Origin: Mycolicibacterium canariasense
Lineage (GTDB): Bacteria; Actinomycetota; Actinomycetes; Mycobacteriales; Mycobacteriaceae
NCBI RefSeq assembly: GCF_002101555.1
Contig: NZ_LQOL01000081.1
Span: 124,001 to 188,000, forward strand
Length of the DNA: 64,000 bases
Direction: 5' to 3'
Shown here: piece by piece, positions 1 to 8,907 of the stretch
How positions within the stretch are numbered: the stretch's first letter is position 1
Layout: every line of letters begins with the position of its first letter
Program-made: the position numbers and the translations under genes
The notes under the pieces: model-generated
Databases searched by the model: none
The model's input: the letters and a program-made list of their open reading frames with translations, nothing else
What the model was told of the DNA's origin: nothing

Positions 1-401
1 CCGGCTGCTGCTTCGGCTTCGTTCTGCTGACAGAACGATGTGTAGATGTCGAGCAGCACCTGCTTCTGCCGCTCGGTGATCGCGTTATCACCGATGATCG
101 CGTCACGGACCTGACTACCCTCGGACGGCTCGAGAATCCCGGCCTGCACGTAGAGAACCTCGGCCGAGACCCGTAGCGCCTTGGCAATCTGGTTGAGCAC
201 ATCGGCCGACGGTTTACGCAGTCCCCGCTCGATCTGACTGAGGTAGGGATTGCTGACGCCGGCCTTCTCCGCGAGTTGGCGCACCGAAACCTGCGCCGCC
301 TCGCGCTGGGCACGGATGAAGCTGCCGATATCGGAGGCGGCATTGCCCACCACGGCAACGATCTTGTCGTTGGCCGAAGCGGTGTCTTCGTCCTGCGACA
401 T
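1..401 (-). CDS. Helix-turn-helix (XRE) regulator, 3' end off the window
   Basis: A small cytoplasmic DNA-binding protein. The N-terminal third carries an XRE-type HTH (SVRQLAEKAGVSNPYLSQIE) followed by a short helical tail with a Glu/Ala-rich end. The reading frame is still open at base 3, so the last residues are missing. The ATG at 399-401 gives MSQDEDTASANDK. It resembles the Rv0474 type of regulator, which in M. tuberculosis lies directly upstream of the heparin-binding haemagglutinin gene hbhA; that gene would be expected just outside the left edge. A 22-bp imperfect dyad at 454-475 sits upstream of the start and may be its own operator. The regulated genes are inferred only from context. 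Confidence 0.85.
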   Translation of the reverse strand, partial: MSQDEDTASANDKIVAVVGNAASDIGSFIRAQREAAQVSVRQLAEKAGVSNPYLSQIERGLRKPSADVLNQIAKALRVSAEVLYVQAGILEPSEGSQVRDAIIGDNAITERQKQVLLDIYTSFCQQNEAEAAA

Positions 402-453
402 CTCAAGCCTCGATCCGTCGGGTTGTTACGGGCTACAACTCACGGTACGACCG

Positions 454-475
454 AGTGCTAACAATTGCAAGCACT
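454..475. promoter_or_regulatory. Imperfect dyad upstream of the HTH regulator
   Basis: The arms read AGTGCT and AGCACT around a central CAATTG, with only two mismatched pairs each side of the centre (18 of 22 positions symmetric). It lies about 50 bp upstream of the HTH regulator start and just outside the stop of the DUF445 gene. It is a candidate autoregulatory operator. It also contains one GAGTGCTAA half of a CIRCE box but not the 9-bp-spaced partner. Confidence 0.35.
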
Positions 476-488
476 AGCTAGCAGAGGC

Positions 489-1820
489 TCAGAACAGCAG
501 CTGCGCCACCGAATAGATCACCAGCCCCGCCAGCGCCCCGACCACCGTGCCGTTGATCCGAATGAACTGCAGATCACGGCCCACGTGCAGCTCGATCCGG
601 CGGCTGGCCTCGTCGGCGTCCCAGCGTTCGATCGTCTCGGTGATGATCGCCGTGATCTCCGTCCCGTACTGGGCGACCAGGTGCTGCGCCGCACGCACGA
701 TCCAGTTGTCCACCTTGTCGCGCAGGCCGGCGTCGTCACGCAGCGACTCCCCGATCCGGACCACCGAGTCGGCGATCCGGGTCCGCAGCGCCGAGGACGG
801 GTCGTCGACCGACTCCAGCACGATGCGCTTGGCCGCGGTCCAGGCCGTCTCGGCGGCCTTGGTGACCTCGTCGCGGGCCATGATCTGCTCCTTGACCCGC
901 TCGGCACGCGCGATGGTGGCCTCGTCGTGCTGGAGATCGTCGGCGAACTCGAACAGGAATTTGGTTGCCGACCGGCGCAGCTCGTGGTTGGGATCGCGGC
1001 GCACCTTGTCGGTGAAGTCCATCAGCTCGCGATGGATGCGGTCGCCCACCAGGTGGTCCACCCAGCGCGGCGACCAGGACGGCGAATCGCGTTCGATGAC
1101 CCGCTCGATCACCTCGCCGGCGTTCAGCGACCACTGGAAGGCCCGGTCGGCCAGCAACTGCAGCAGCGCCTCCTGGCGCTGCTCGGCAAGCAGGCCGGAC
1201 AGCACCCGACCCACCGGCGGTCCCCACTGCGGTTCGGCGATGCGCTTGACGATCATCCGGTCCAGCACGTGCTGGACGTCCTCGTCGCGCAGCATCTCGA
1301 CGAGCACCCGCAGCACCGTCGACACCTCGGCGGCCACCCGCTCGGCGTGGCTGCGCTCGCACAACCACTTGCCCAGCCGGCCGGCCACCTCGGCGTCGCG
1401 CAGCTTGGTCGCGACCACCTCGGGTGACATGAAGTTCTCCCGGACGAAGGTGCCCAGCCCCTCGCCCAGCTGGTCCTTCTTCCGTTTGATGATCGCGGTG
1501 TGCGGGATCGGGATGCCCAGCGGGTGTTTGAACAGCGCCGTCACCGCGAACCAGTCGGCCAGGGCGCCGACCATGCCGGCCTCGGCGGCGGCCCGCACAT
1601 AGCCCACCCAGCCGGCGGCACCGCGGGACTGAAGCCACGTGCAGACCAGGAACAGCACCGTCGCGCCGATCAGGAAACCGAGCGCGACGGCCTTCATCCG
1701 CCGCAGTGCGCGGCGGCGTTCCCGGTCGGCCTGCGCATCCGGCCCGGCGTCCGCCGCTGTCATCGCCGCAGCGAAACCGGCGGTCAGCGACGGCGGTCCG
1801 GGAGCTGGTCTGTGCGCCAC
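489..1820 (-). CDS. DUF445 family membrane protein
   Basis: A 443-residue protein of the DUF445/YjiN family, equivalent in place and length to Rv0473. A hydrophobic segment near residues 45-65 (AVALGFLIGATVLFLV) is followed by the family signature WFAVTALFKHPLGIPIPHTAIIKRKK. Then comes a long charged helical region of about 300 residues and a C-terminal hydrophobic segment (TVVGALAGLVIYSVAQLLF). This suggests a protein anchored at both ends with a large soluble helical body. The biochemical role of the family is not established. The start at 1820 is a choice; an internal ATG about 19 codons in (MTAADAG) is also possible. It is divergent from the TetR gene starting at 1925. Confidence 0.8.
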   Translation of the reverse strand: MAHRPAPGPPSLTAGFAAAMTAADAGPDAQADRERRRALRRMKAVALGFLIGATVLFLVCTWLQSRGAAGWVGYVRAAAEAGMVGALADWFAVTALFKHPLGIPIPHTAIIKRKKDQLGEGLGTFVRENFMSPEVVATKLRDAEVAGRLGKWLCERSHAERVAAEVSTVLRVLVEMLRDEDVQHVLDRMIVKRIAEPQWGPPVGRVLSGLLAEQRQEALLQLLADRAFQWSLNAGEVIERVIERDSPSWSPRWVDHLVGDRIHRELMDFTDKVRRDPNHELRRSATKFLFEFADDLQHDEATIARAERVKEQIMARDEVTKAAETAWTAAKRIVLESVDDPSSALRTRIADSVVRIGESLRDDAGLRDKVDNWIVRAAQHLVAQYGTEITAIITETIERWDADEASRRIELHVGRDLQFIRINGTVVGALAGLVIYSVAQLLF

Positions 1821-1924
1821 AGCTCCATCATCCGCTACCGGCCGACGGCGCGGCGCAGTCGATCGACCGGCGGCCCCTCACCACCGTATTATCGAGACGA
1901 CCTAGTGAACGGATTTTCACGACA

Positions 1925-2617
1925 GTGGCACAGCAGAGCGCAGCGGCGGTGGCAAAGACCGACGGCCGCAAACGACGCTGGCATCAGCACAAGGTGGATC
2001 GTCGAAACGAACTCGTGGACGGCACTTTGGAGGCGATTCGCCAGCGCGGCAGCAATGTCAGCATGGACGAGATCGCTGCCGAGATCGGCGTGTCCAAGAC
2101 CGTGCTGTACCGCTACTTCGTCGACAAGAACGACCTCACCACCGCGGTGATGATGCGGTTCGCCCAGACCACGCTGATCCCGAACATGGCCGCGGCACTG
2201 TCCTCGAACCTGGACGGCTACGCCCTGGTGCGCGAGATCATCCGGGTCTACGTCGACACCGTGGCCGCCGAGCCGGAGCCGTACCGATTCGTGATGTCCA
2301 ACAGTTCGGCCAGCCGAACCAAGGCCATCAACGACTCCGAGCAGATCATCGCCCGCATGCTCGCCGTCATGCTGCGGCGCCGGATGGGCAACGCGGGCAT
2401 GGACACCAAAGGCGTGGAGCCGTGGGCATTCCACATCGTCGGCGGCGTGCAGCTGGCGACCCACTCCTGGATGTCCAATCCCCGGATGAGCACCGACGAA
2501 CTGATCGACTACCTGACGATGCTGTCCTGGAGCGCGCTGTGCGGCATCGTCGAGGTGGGCGGGTCGCTGGAAAAGTTCAACTCGCAGCCCCATCCGTCGC
2601 CGTCATTGCCGCGGTAG
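1925..2617 (+). CDS. TetR family regulator (Rv0472c type)
   Basis: A transcriptional repressor-type protein of 230 residues. The HTH lies at about residues 40-65 (SMDEIAAEIGVSKTVLYRYF), followed by a mainly helical ligand-binding domain. The GTG start at 1925 gives MAQQSAAAVAKTDGRKRR and a length close to the Rv0472c protein. The same frame is open farther upstream but without family-like sequence. It is divergent from the DUF445 gene and is followed 16 bp later by a PPK2 gene on the same strand, so the two may be cotranscribed. The ligand is unknown. Confidence 0.85.
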   Translation: MAQQSAAAVAKTDGRKRRWHQHKVDRRNELVDGTLEAIRQRGSNVSMDEIAAEIGVSKTVLYRYFVDKNDLTTAVMMRFAQTTLIPNMAAALSSNLDGYALVREIIRVYVDTVAAEPEPYRFVMSNSSASRTKAINDSEQIIARMLAVMLRRRMGNAGMDTKGVEPWAFHIVGGVQLATHSWMSNPRMSTDELIDYLTMLSWSALCGIVEVGGSLEKFNSQPHPSPSLPR

Positions 2618-2633
2618 CTGCTTGACTGGCGGC

Positions 2634-3503
2634 GTGACCTCACCCGACTCCGATCTGCCGGCCCTGTGGACCCACGAGCCGCACACCCATCTGGAATTCA
2701 AGCCCGGCGCCTTGGTCGCGGCGATCGACCCGGACGCCACCCCGGGGTTCGTCGGCTCCAAGCGTGACGCCCCGGTGCTGCAGGCCGAGCGCAATATCCG
2801 GTTCGCCGAGCTGCAGGAGATGCTGTACGCCAACAGCCGGGCCGGCGACACCCGCTCGCTGCTGCTGGTGTTGCAGGGTATGGATACCGCGGGCAAGGGT
2901 GGCATCGTCAAACACGTTGTGGGAGCGGGCAATCCGCAGGGCATCGACTATGCCAGCTTCGGCAAGCCGACCGAGGAGGAGCTGGCGCACCACTACCTGT
3001 GGCGGATCCGCAATGCACTGCCCGCGGCCGGGCACATCGGGGTGTTCGACCGTTCGCACTACGAGGACGTGCTGATCGTGCGGGTGCACGATCTGGTGCC
3101 GCCGGAAGTCTGGGGCGCGCGCTACGACGAGATCAACGCGTTCGAGAAGGAGCTGGTCGAGGGCGGCACCAAGATCGTCAAGGTGGCCATGTTCGTCTCA
3201 CTCGACGAGCAGAAGAAACGGCTGGCCGAGCGCCTGGACCGGCCGGACAAGTACTGGAAGTACAACCCCGCCGATATCGACGAGCGGCTGCTGTGGCCCA
3301 AGTACCAGGAGGCTTACCAGGTGATGCTGGACCGCACGTCGACCGACTATGCGCCCTGGCATGTCATCCCGTGCAACCGCAAGTGGTACAGCCGGCTGGC
3401 CATCCTGGAGCTGCTGATCGAGGCGCTCAAGGAGTTCAACCTGGCCTGGCCGCCGGCCGATTTCGACGTCAAGGCCGAGAAGAAGCGGCTGGCGAAGGCA
3501 TGA
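2634..3503 (+). CDS. Polyphosphate kinase 2 family, class III-like
   Basis: A cytoplasmic polyphosphate:nucleotide phosphotransferase of 289 residues that would use polyphosphate to phosphorylate nucleotides. The Walker A motif is GMDTAGKGG near residue 85. It is followed by HHYLWRIRNALP and the Walker B-like segment GVFDRSHYEDVL, which are hallmarks of the PPK2 subgroup that phosphorylates AMP/ADP rather than the classical Pseudomonas PA0141 subgroup. The GTG at 2634 (MTSPDSDLPALW) is preferred; a TTG at 2622 is an alternative. It follows the TetR gene closely. A second PPK2 of the other subgroup lies at 20957-21817. Substrate preference is inferred from family motifs. Confidence 0.85.
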   Translation: MTSPDSDLPALWTHEPHTHLEFKPGALVAAIDPDATPGFVGSKRDAPVLQAERNIRFAELQEMLYANSRAGDTRSLLLVLQGMDTAGKGGIVKHVVGAGNPQGIDYASFGKPTEEELAHHYLWRIRNALPAAGHIGVFDRSHYEDVLIVRVHDLVPPEVWGARYDEINAFEKELVEGGTKIVKVAMFVSLDEQKKRLAERLDRPDKYWKYNPADIDERLLWPKYQEAYQVMLDRTSTDYAPWHVIPCNRKWYSRLAILELLIEALKEFNLAWPPADFDVKAEKKRLAKA

Positions 3504-3508
3504 CCGGG

Positions 3509-3575
3509 CGCGCCGAGACTACGGTTTCTGGCGTGTTTGGGGCGTTTTCGCCGCAACAACCGTAGTCCCGGCGCG
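3509..3575. repeat. Upstream palindrome of DUF559 unit 1
   Basis: The arms 3509-3524 and 3560-3575 form a 16-bp stem with one mismatch (arm CGCGCCGAGACTACGG) enclosing 35 nt, which itself contains a small GGCG/CGCC hairpin. The same arm sequence recurs in the palindrome at 4451-4519 on the other side of the DUF559 gene. There is no T-tract, so it does not look like an ordinary terminator for the PPK2 gene that ends at 3503. Confidence 0.85.
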
Positions 3576-3614
3576 GGTGGAACCGCGGGTGCCCGTCCTG
3601 CGTCGAAAACCGGT

Positions 3615-4499
3615 GTGGCCGAAATCTTCCTGGGCACGGAGGCAATGGAATCCGGTGCGATCTCCCGGCACGGTTTGCAGACGAAGTACCGCAAGCTGCA
3701 CCGCAATGTCTACGCTCCGGCGGATATCGAGATGGACGCCCGGTCACGGGCCATCGCCGCCTGGATGTGGTCGGGTCGGCGCGCGACGTTGGTGGGTTAT
3801 TCGGCCGCGGCGATGCTGGGCAGCAGATGGCTACCGCCCGACGCCCCCGCCGAACTGGCTCGAGTGCGCAAACCCAGTCCGCCGGGCATCGTGGTGCATT
3901 CCGGCGCGATCGCCGAGGACGAAATCACCACCATCGGCGCCATCCGGTGCACGACGACCGCACGCACCTGTTACGACCTGGGGCGACGCCTGCCCGAGGA
4001 CACCGGTGTCATCCGCATCGATGCGTTGCTGAACCACACGGGCGTCGGCGTGGCAGCCGTGGCCGCCATCGCCGACCGCTACCCAGGAGCCCGGCGGATC
4101 CGCCGCCTGCGCAAGGTCCTCGACCTCGTCGACCCAGGAGCGGAGTCGCCGCAGGAGACGCGCGTCCGCTTGCTGCTGGTGCGCGCGGGGCTCCCGCGGC
4201 CGGCCACCCAGATACCGGTACGCGACGAGTGGGGCCGGGTGGTGCGTCGGATCGACCTGGGCTGGCCGCAGCGGTTGGTGGGCGTCGAATACGACGGGGA
4301 GCAACACTGGACAGATCCGGTCAACCACAGCGCGGACATCGACCGGTTGGAGTTCCTGGCAGCCAGGGGCTGGACCATCGTGCGGGTCAGCGCGCGGCAC
4401 CTCCGCCAAGAGCCGGCGGCCGTGATCGCGCGCGTCCGGCACGCACTGAAAAGCGCCGAGACTACGGAAAATAGCGAGAATCGAGGCGAATCTCGCTAG
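3615..4499 (+). CDS. DUF559 (Vsr-like nuclease fold) protein with AbiEi-like N-terminus
   Basis: A 294-residue member of a family common in mycobacteria. The N-terminal part (EIFLGTEAMESGAISRHGL, then NVYAP) resembles the winged-helix region of AbiEi-type antitoxins. The C-terminal part has the DUF559 pattern: ESPQETRVRLLLVRAG, then a D of RIDLGWP, then GVEYDGEQHW, and finally WTIVRVS. This matches a Vsr/PD-(D/E)XK endonuclease fold. The GTG at 3615 aligns with the N-terminus of the second copy at 33389-34222. The last codons, including the stop, are encoded inside the palindrome at 4451-4519, and an equivalent palindrome lies 40 bp upstream of the start. Nuclease activity has not been shown here. 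It interrupts the tetR-umaA region relative to the M. tuberculosis order. Confidence 0.8.
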   Translation: MAEIFLGTEAMESGAISRHGLQTKYRKLHRNVYAPADIEMDARSRAIAAWMWSGRRATLVGYSAAAMLGSRWLPPDAPAELARVRKPSPPGIVVHSGAIAEDEITTIGAIRCTTTARTCYDLGRRLPEDTGVIRIDALLNHTGVGVAAVAAIADRYPGARRIRRLRKVLDLVDPGAESPQETRVRLLLVRAGLPRPATQIPVRDEWGRVVRRIDLGWPQRLVGVEYDGEQHWTDPVNHSADIDRLEFLAARGWTIVRVSARHLRQEPAAVIARVRHALKSAETTENSENRGESR

Positions 4500-4519
4500 A
4501 AACCGTAGTCTCGGCGCTT
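4451..4519. repeat. Downstream palindrome of DUF559 unit 1
   Basis: A perfect 17-bp stem (4451-4467 with 4503-4519; arm AAGCGCCGAGACTACGG) encloses 35 nt, and inside that an 8-bp perfect stem TAGCGAGA/TCTCGCTA (4472-4479 with 4491-4498). Both arm sequence and spacing match the palindrome upstream of the gene at 3509-3575. The DUF559 stop codon (4497-4499) lies within it, and the convergent umaA gene ends 11 bp beyond it at 4530. Confidence 0.9.
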
Positions 4520-4529
4520 CTCGGGAGAC

Positions 4530-5462
<933 letters not shown>

Positions 5463-5523
5463 CTACTCGAGCCGCATTCGAAGATGGTACCCCATATTAG
5501 CTAGGCTAAACATTAAGGACCGG

Positions 5524-6378
5524 TCAGTAATCGTAGAAGCCCTTACCCGACTTCTTGCCCAGTTGCCCTGCCTCCACCATGCGCAAAAGCAGCGGCGGCG
5601 GACCGTAGAGCGGTTCCTTGAACTCTTCGTACATCTTGTCGGCAATCAGCTTGAGGGTGTCCAACCCGACCAGGTCCGACAGCCGCAACGGGCCCATGGG
5701 GTGCGACAACCCGGCGACGACGGCGGTGTCGACATCCTCGATGGTGGCGAATCCGGACTCCACCATCCGGATGGCAGCCAGCAGGTAGGGCACCAGCAGC
5801 GCGTTCACCACGAAGCCGGACCGGTCGCCGCACCGCACGACCTGCTTTCCCAGGATCTTGCCAGCGAATTCTTCGACACGCTCCAGCGCGTCGCCGGAGG
5901 TGACCAGCGTCGAGATGAGCTCGACCAGCGGCAGCACCGGCACCGGATTGAAGAAGTGCAGCCCGAGCACCCGCTGCGGGTTCTTCGTCGCCGCTGCGAT
6001 CTTCATGATCGGAATGCTCGAGGTGTTCGACGCCAGCACGGCGTCGGGGTCGGTGACGATCGCGTCGAGTTCGGCGAACACCTTCGTCTTGACCGCTTCG
6101 TCCTCGACGATGGCCTCGATCACCAGCTGCCGGTCGGCGAAATCGGCCAGGTTCGTCGTGAAGGTCAGCCGGCCCAGCGCGGCGTCGCGGTCACCCTCGC
6201 TGAGCTTGCCCTTGGCCGCCGCCCGGTCCAGCGACGCGGTGATACGCGCCTTGCCGGCGTCCAGCAGTGCGGCGGCGGGTTCGTACACGACGACCTGCGC
6301 ACCGGCCTTGGCGCACACCTCGGCGATGCCGCCGCCCATCTGCCCGGCGCCGATCACGCCGACTCGTTCGATGCTCAA
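5524..6378 (-). CDS. fadB2: 3-hydroxybutyryl-CoA dehydrogenase FadB2
   Basis: A soluble NAD(P)-dependent 3-hydroxyacyl-CoA dehydrogenase of 284 residues that interconverts acetoacetyl-CoA and 3-hydroxybutyryl-CoA. The N-terminal Rossmann motif is GVIGAGQMGGGIAEV. The family catalytic segment is SNTSSIPI followed by GLHFFNPVPVLPLVEL, and the C-terminal domain ends in KKSGKGFYDY. I chose the TTG at 6376-6378 because AGGAAG precedes it by 6 nt and the resulting N-terminus (MSIERVGVIGAG) fits the family. An in-frame GTG 15 nt upstream would overlap that ribosome-binding site. It follows icl1, with a terminator-like hairpin between them. Confidence 0.9.
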   Translation of the reverse strand: MSIERVGVIGAGQMGGGIAEVCAKAGAQVVVYEPAAALLDAGKARITASLDRAAAKGKLSEGDRDAALGRLTFTTNLADFADRQLVIEAIVEDEAVKTKVFAELDAIVTDPDAVLASNTSSIPIMKIAAATKNPQRVLGLHFFNPVPVLPLVELISTLVTSGDALERVEEFAGKILGKQVVRCGDRSGFVVNALLVPYLLAAIRMVESGFATIEDVDTAVVAGLSHPMGPLRLSDLVGLDTLKLIADKMYEEFKEPLYGPPPLLLRMVEAGQLGKKSGKGFYDY

Positions 6379-6404
6379 CTGTTTCTTCCTCACTGTCTGC
6401 AGCG

Positions 6405-6438
6405 ATGAGCCCCGCCCAGAACTCCGGGCGGGGCTCAT
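6405..6438 (-). terminator. Hairpin terminator after icl1
   Basis: A perfect 13-bp GC-rich stem (6405-6417 with 6426-6438, arm ATGAGCCCCGCCC) with an 8-nt loop lies 49 bp past the icl1 stop and before the fadB2 start. There is no long T-run, as is common for mycobacterial intrinsic terminators. It may attenuate read-through from icl1 into fadB2. Confidence 0.7.
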
Positions 6439-6486
6439 GCTGTCATGCGTTCGGTTCGCAGGTGGAATCGACCTGCTGGAACTGAC

Positions 6487-7773
6487 CTAGTGGAACTGAC
6501 CCTCTTCGGTGGAACCGGCCAGCGCGGTGGTCGAGCTGTTCGGGTCCACGGTGGTGGCGATCCGGTCGAAGTAGCCGGCGCCGACCTCACGCTGGTGCTT
6601 GGTGGCGGTGTAACCGCGCTCCTCGGCGGCGAACTCGCGCTCCTGCAGCTCGACGTAGGCCTTCATCTGCTCGCGGGCGTAGCCGTGGGCCAGGTCGAAC
6701 ATCGAGTAGTTCAGGGCGTGGAAGCCGGCCAGCGTGATGAACTGGAACTTGAAGCCCATCGCGCCCAGCTCGCGCTGGAACTTGGCGATGGTGTCGTCGT
6801 CCAGGTGCTGCTTCCAGTTGAACGACGGCGAGCAGTTGTAGGACAGCATCTGGTCCGGGAACTCGGACTTGACGCCCTCGGCGAACTTCTTGGCCAGCTC
6901 CAGGTCCGGGGTGCCGGTCTCCATCCAGATCAGGTCGGCGTACGGCGCGTAGGCCTTGGCGCGGGCGATGCACGGCTCCAGGCCGTTCTGCACCCGGTAG
7001 AAGCCCTCGGAGGTGCGCTCACCGGTGATGAACGGGCGGTCGCGCTCGTCCACGTCGGAGGTGATCAGGGTGGCGGCCTCGGCGTCGGTGCGGGCGATCA
7101 CCAGGGTCGGCACGTCAGCCACGTCAGCCGCGAGCCGGGCAGACGTCAACGTGCGGATGTGCTGCTGGGTCGGGATCAGCACCTTGCCACCGAGGTGGCC
7201 GCACTTCTTCTCCGAGGCCAGCTGGTCCTCCCAGTGCGATCCGGCGACACCGGCGGCGATCATGGCCTTCTGCAGTTCGTAGACGTTGAGCGCGCCACCG
7301 AAGCCCGCCTCACCGTCGGCGACGATCGGGGCCAGCCAGTTCTCCACCGAGGTGTCGCCCTCGACCTTGGCGATCTGGTCGGCGCGCAGCAGCGCGTTGT
7401 TGATGCGGCGGACCACCTGCGGCACCGAGTTGGCCGGGTAGAGGCTCTGGTCGGGGTAGGTGTGGCCGGAGAGGTTGGCGTCACCGGCGACCTGCCAGCC
7501 GGACAGGTAGATGGCCTTGAGGCCGGCGCGCACCTGCTGCACGGCCTGGTTGCCGGTCAGCGCGCCGAGCGCGTTGACGTAGTCCATGTTGTGCAGCTGG
7601 TCCCACAGCACCTCGGCGCCGCGGCGGGCCAGGGTGTTCTCCTCGACGACGTGGCCCTGCAGCGCGACGACGTCCTCGGGGGTGTAGGTGCGGGTGACGC
7701 CCTTCCAGCGGGGGTTGTGGTCCCAGTCGTGCTGGATCTGCTCCGGGCTCTTCGGCGTGCCAACGGTGGACAT
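6487..7773 (-). CDS. aceA: Isocitrate lyase (glyoxylate shunt)
   Basis: Isocitrate lyase splits isocitrate into glyoxylate and succinate and in mycobacteria also serves as methylisocitrate lyase, allowing growth on acetate and fatty acids. The 428-residue protein carries the catalytic motif [10 protein letters not shown] near residue 190, the substrate-binding segment [10 protein letters not shown], and a typical start ([23 protein letters not shown]). Length and sequence type match Icl1 (Rv0467), the short bacterial form. AGGAGAG lies 5 nt upstream of the ATG. The upstream region has several TTAAC/GCTAAC elements and a possible RamB site, and ramB itself lies about 1.1 kb away in divergent orientation. 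Confidence 0.96.
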   Translation of the reverse strand: MSTVGTPKSPEQIQHDWDHNPRWKGVTRTYTPEDVVALQGHVVEENTLARRGAEVLWDQLHNMDYVNALGALTGNQAVQQVRAGLKAIYLSGWQVAGDANLSGHTYPDQSLYPANSVPQVVRRINNALLRADQIAKVEGDTSVENWLAPIVADGEAGFGGALNVYELQKAMIAAGVAGSHWEDQLASEKKCGHLGGKVLIPTQQHIRTLTSARLAADVADVPTLVIARTDAEAATLITSDVDERDRPFITGERTSEGFYRVQNGLEPCIARAKAYAPYADLIWMETGTPDLELAKKFAEGVKSEFPDQMLSYNCSPSFNWKQHLDDDTIAKFQRELGAMGFKFQFITLAGFHALNYSMFDLAHGYAREQMKAYVELQEREFAAEERGYTATKHQREVGAGYFDRIATTVDPNSSTTALAGSTEEGQFH

Positions 7774-8044
7774 GGCTCTCCTAACGGGTTAACAGGTGCG
7801 AGGGTCGCCGCGGCCTTTCAACACTGCCGGTTGTTAATGCCACCGCCACCTCGCGGGTGTGCTAATCCGAGGATGCCCTACGACATATGCGCAGGTCCAC
7901 CCGTTTCAGTTGCCAATTTCGGCTAACGCAGCGCGTTAACTTGCTAACTTTGCGAAGCACGCAATCTGCTGTACCGGTTCAGAATCTACTTGCCGGTAGC
8001 CAATTGTCGCTGGTCAGTACGCCCGTACTGTTAAACCGCCAGGG
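7774..8044. promoter_or_regulatory. icl1 upstream region with repeated GCTAAC/GTTAAC motifs
   Basis: This 271-bp stretch between the icl1 start and the thioesterase stop holds no convincing gene. It contains an imperfect inverted repeat GCTAACGC/GCGTTAAC (7922-7929 and 7933-7940), another GCTAAC at 7943-7948, and CTTTGCGAAG at 7949-7958, which resembles half of the RamB operator upstream of ramB. More TTAA-containing elements lie closer to the icl1 start (near 7788 and 7833). Regulation of icl1 by RamB is established in mycobacteria and corynebacteria; the exact site here is inferred. Confidence 0.5.
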
Positions 8045-8842
8045 TCAGCGAGCGAACAGGCTGGCGACCGCTTTGGTCTCGTCGCCGACGACGTATGTGA
8101 GCGTTGTAACACTGCGGTCGGCGAGCTCCGGACCGAATTTGTCCGTCGATCCGGGCGGATACACGTGCACCAGGATCTCCAGATCGTCCCCGAGCGCGAC
8201 CGCGGAGTCGTGCTCGATGGTCACCCGCAGCGGCGCCGCGAGAAGCTGCGGGACGGTGTCGAGATAGTCCTCGACGACGCTCCAGTAGACCGAGTTGTTC
8301 ATGTGGTCGAACAGGTCGATATCGGTGACGCGCACCGGGTACGTGCGGACGGCGACCGCGTCTTCGCGGGCGCCGGCCTTGAGATATCCCTTCCAGCGCA
8401 GCCGGTCCACATCTGTCGTGCGGCGCAGCCCGGCGAGGAAGTCGTCGGCGATGCGGCCCGGGCTCTGCGTCTCCCGGCTGAAGCAGATCCAGAACGCTTC
8501 GGATTCGATGAGGCCTGACCGCCTGCCTTCTATGCGCACCCGCATCTCGCACCACCGCGTCGAGGTGCCCGAACACCACCGCCGCAGCCGCAGGATGTCG
8601 GGGAACTGGATCGGTTCGACGAGGTCGATCATCGTCCGGCGGACGATCCAGGCCGGGTGGACATCCTCGTAACCCATCTGCCGCAGCTGATCCTGGCCCA
8701 CGTCCTGGATGTGCCGCGTCGCACCGTCGAACCGCAGTCGGCCGTCCCGGTCCACATCGGCCATCCGCAACGACCATGAGGTGTCGAACACGTCGGGGTG
8801 GCCGTCGGGCACGGGCATCATCGTCTTGGCCAAACCACTCAT
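8045..8842 (-). CDS. Acyl-ACP thioesterase family protein (Rv0466 type)
   Basis: A hotdog-fold acyl thioesterase of 265 residues, probably hydrolysing acyl-ACP or acyl-CoA in the cytoplasm. Two hotdog halves are visible. The first begins RHIQDVGQDQLRQMGYEDVHPAWIVRR; the second contains VRVTDIDLFDHMNNSVYWSVVEDYL, where the D-x-x-x-H-x-N pattern is the usual catalytic region. The ATG at 8842 gives MSGLAKTMMPVPDGHP and a length close to Rv0466; an ATG 9 bp upstream is possible. It is divergent from ramB, and the RamB-type operator at 8868-8886 lies between the two starts, so RamB may control it too. The physiological substrate is unknown. Confidence 0.85.
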   Translation of the reverse strand: MSGLAKTMMPVPDGHPDVFDTSWSLRMADVDRDGRLRFDGATRHIQDVGQDQLRQMGYEDVHPAWIVRRTMIDLVEPIQFPDILRLRRWCSGTSTRWCEMRVRIEGRRSGLIESEAFWICFSRETQSPGRIADDFLAGLRRTTDVDRLRWKGYLKAGAREDAVAVRTYPVRVTDIDLFDHMNNSVYWSVVEDYLDTVPQLLAAPLRVTIEHDSAVALGDDLEILVHVYPPGSTDKFGPELADRSVTTLTYVVGDETKAVASLFAR

Positions 8843-8867
8843 GTCTTCCATATTGGTCTGCCAACAA

Positions 8868-8886
8868 TGCAAAGCCAATCTTTGCA
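8868..8886. promoter_or_regulatory. RamB-type operator between thioesterase gene and ramB
   Basis: A perfect inverted repeat TGCAAAG-N5-CTTTGCA sits 22 bp upstream of the ramB ATG. RamB sites described in corynebacteria and mycobacteria contain the same TTTGCAAA-type half sites, so this is a good candidate for autoregulation. It is also positioned to affect the divergent thioesterase gene. Confidence 0.65.
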
Positions 8887-8907
8887 ATGGTCATTACCCT
8901 GGACCGA

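Noticed and set aside
453-461. GAGTGCTAA as a CIRCE box near the HTH gene
   Set aside because: Only one half of CIRCE is present and the 9-bp-spaced partner is missing; the sequence is better explained by the local 22-bp dyad.
465-1427. Long open frames on the + strand opposite the DUF445 gene
   Set aside because: They are high-GC shadow frames with His/Arg/Gln-rich composition and no recognisable domain; the - strand frame has clear family features.
1905-1920. GTGAA/TTCAC short inverted repeat before the TetR gene at 1925
   Set aside because: Five-base arms with a six-base spacer are too weak to call an operator by eye.
5495-5516. IdeR (iron box)-like sequence upstream of umaA
   Set aside because: TTAG and TAGGCTAA match part of the consensus, but the spacing is shifted by one base and the right half is poor; umaA is not a known iron-regulated gene.
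6445-7926. 493-codon + strand open frame opposite icl1
   Set aside because: It is a composition-driven antisense frame of a highly conserved gene; no motif or ribosome-binding site supports it.
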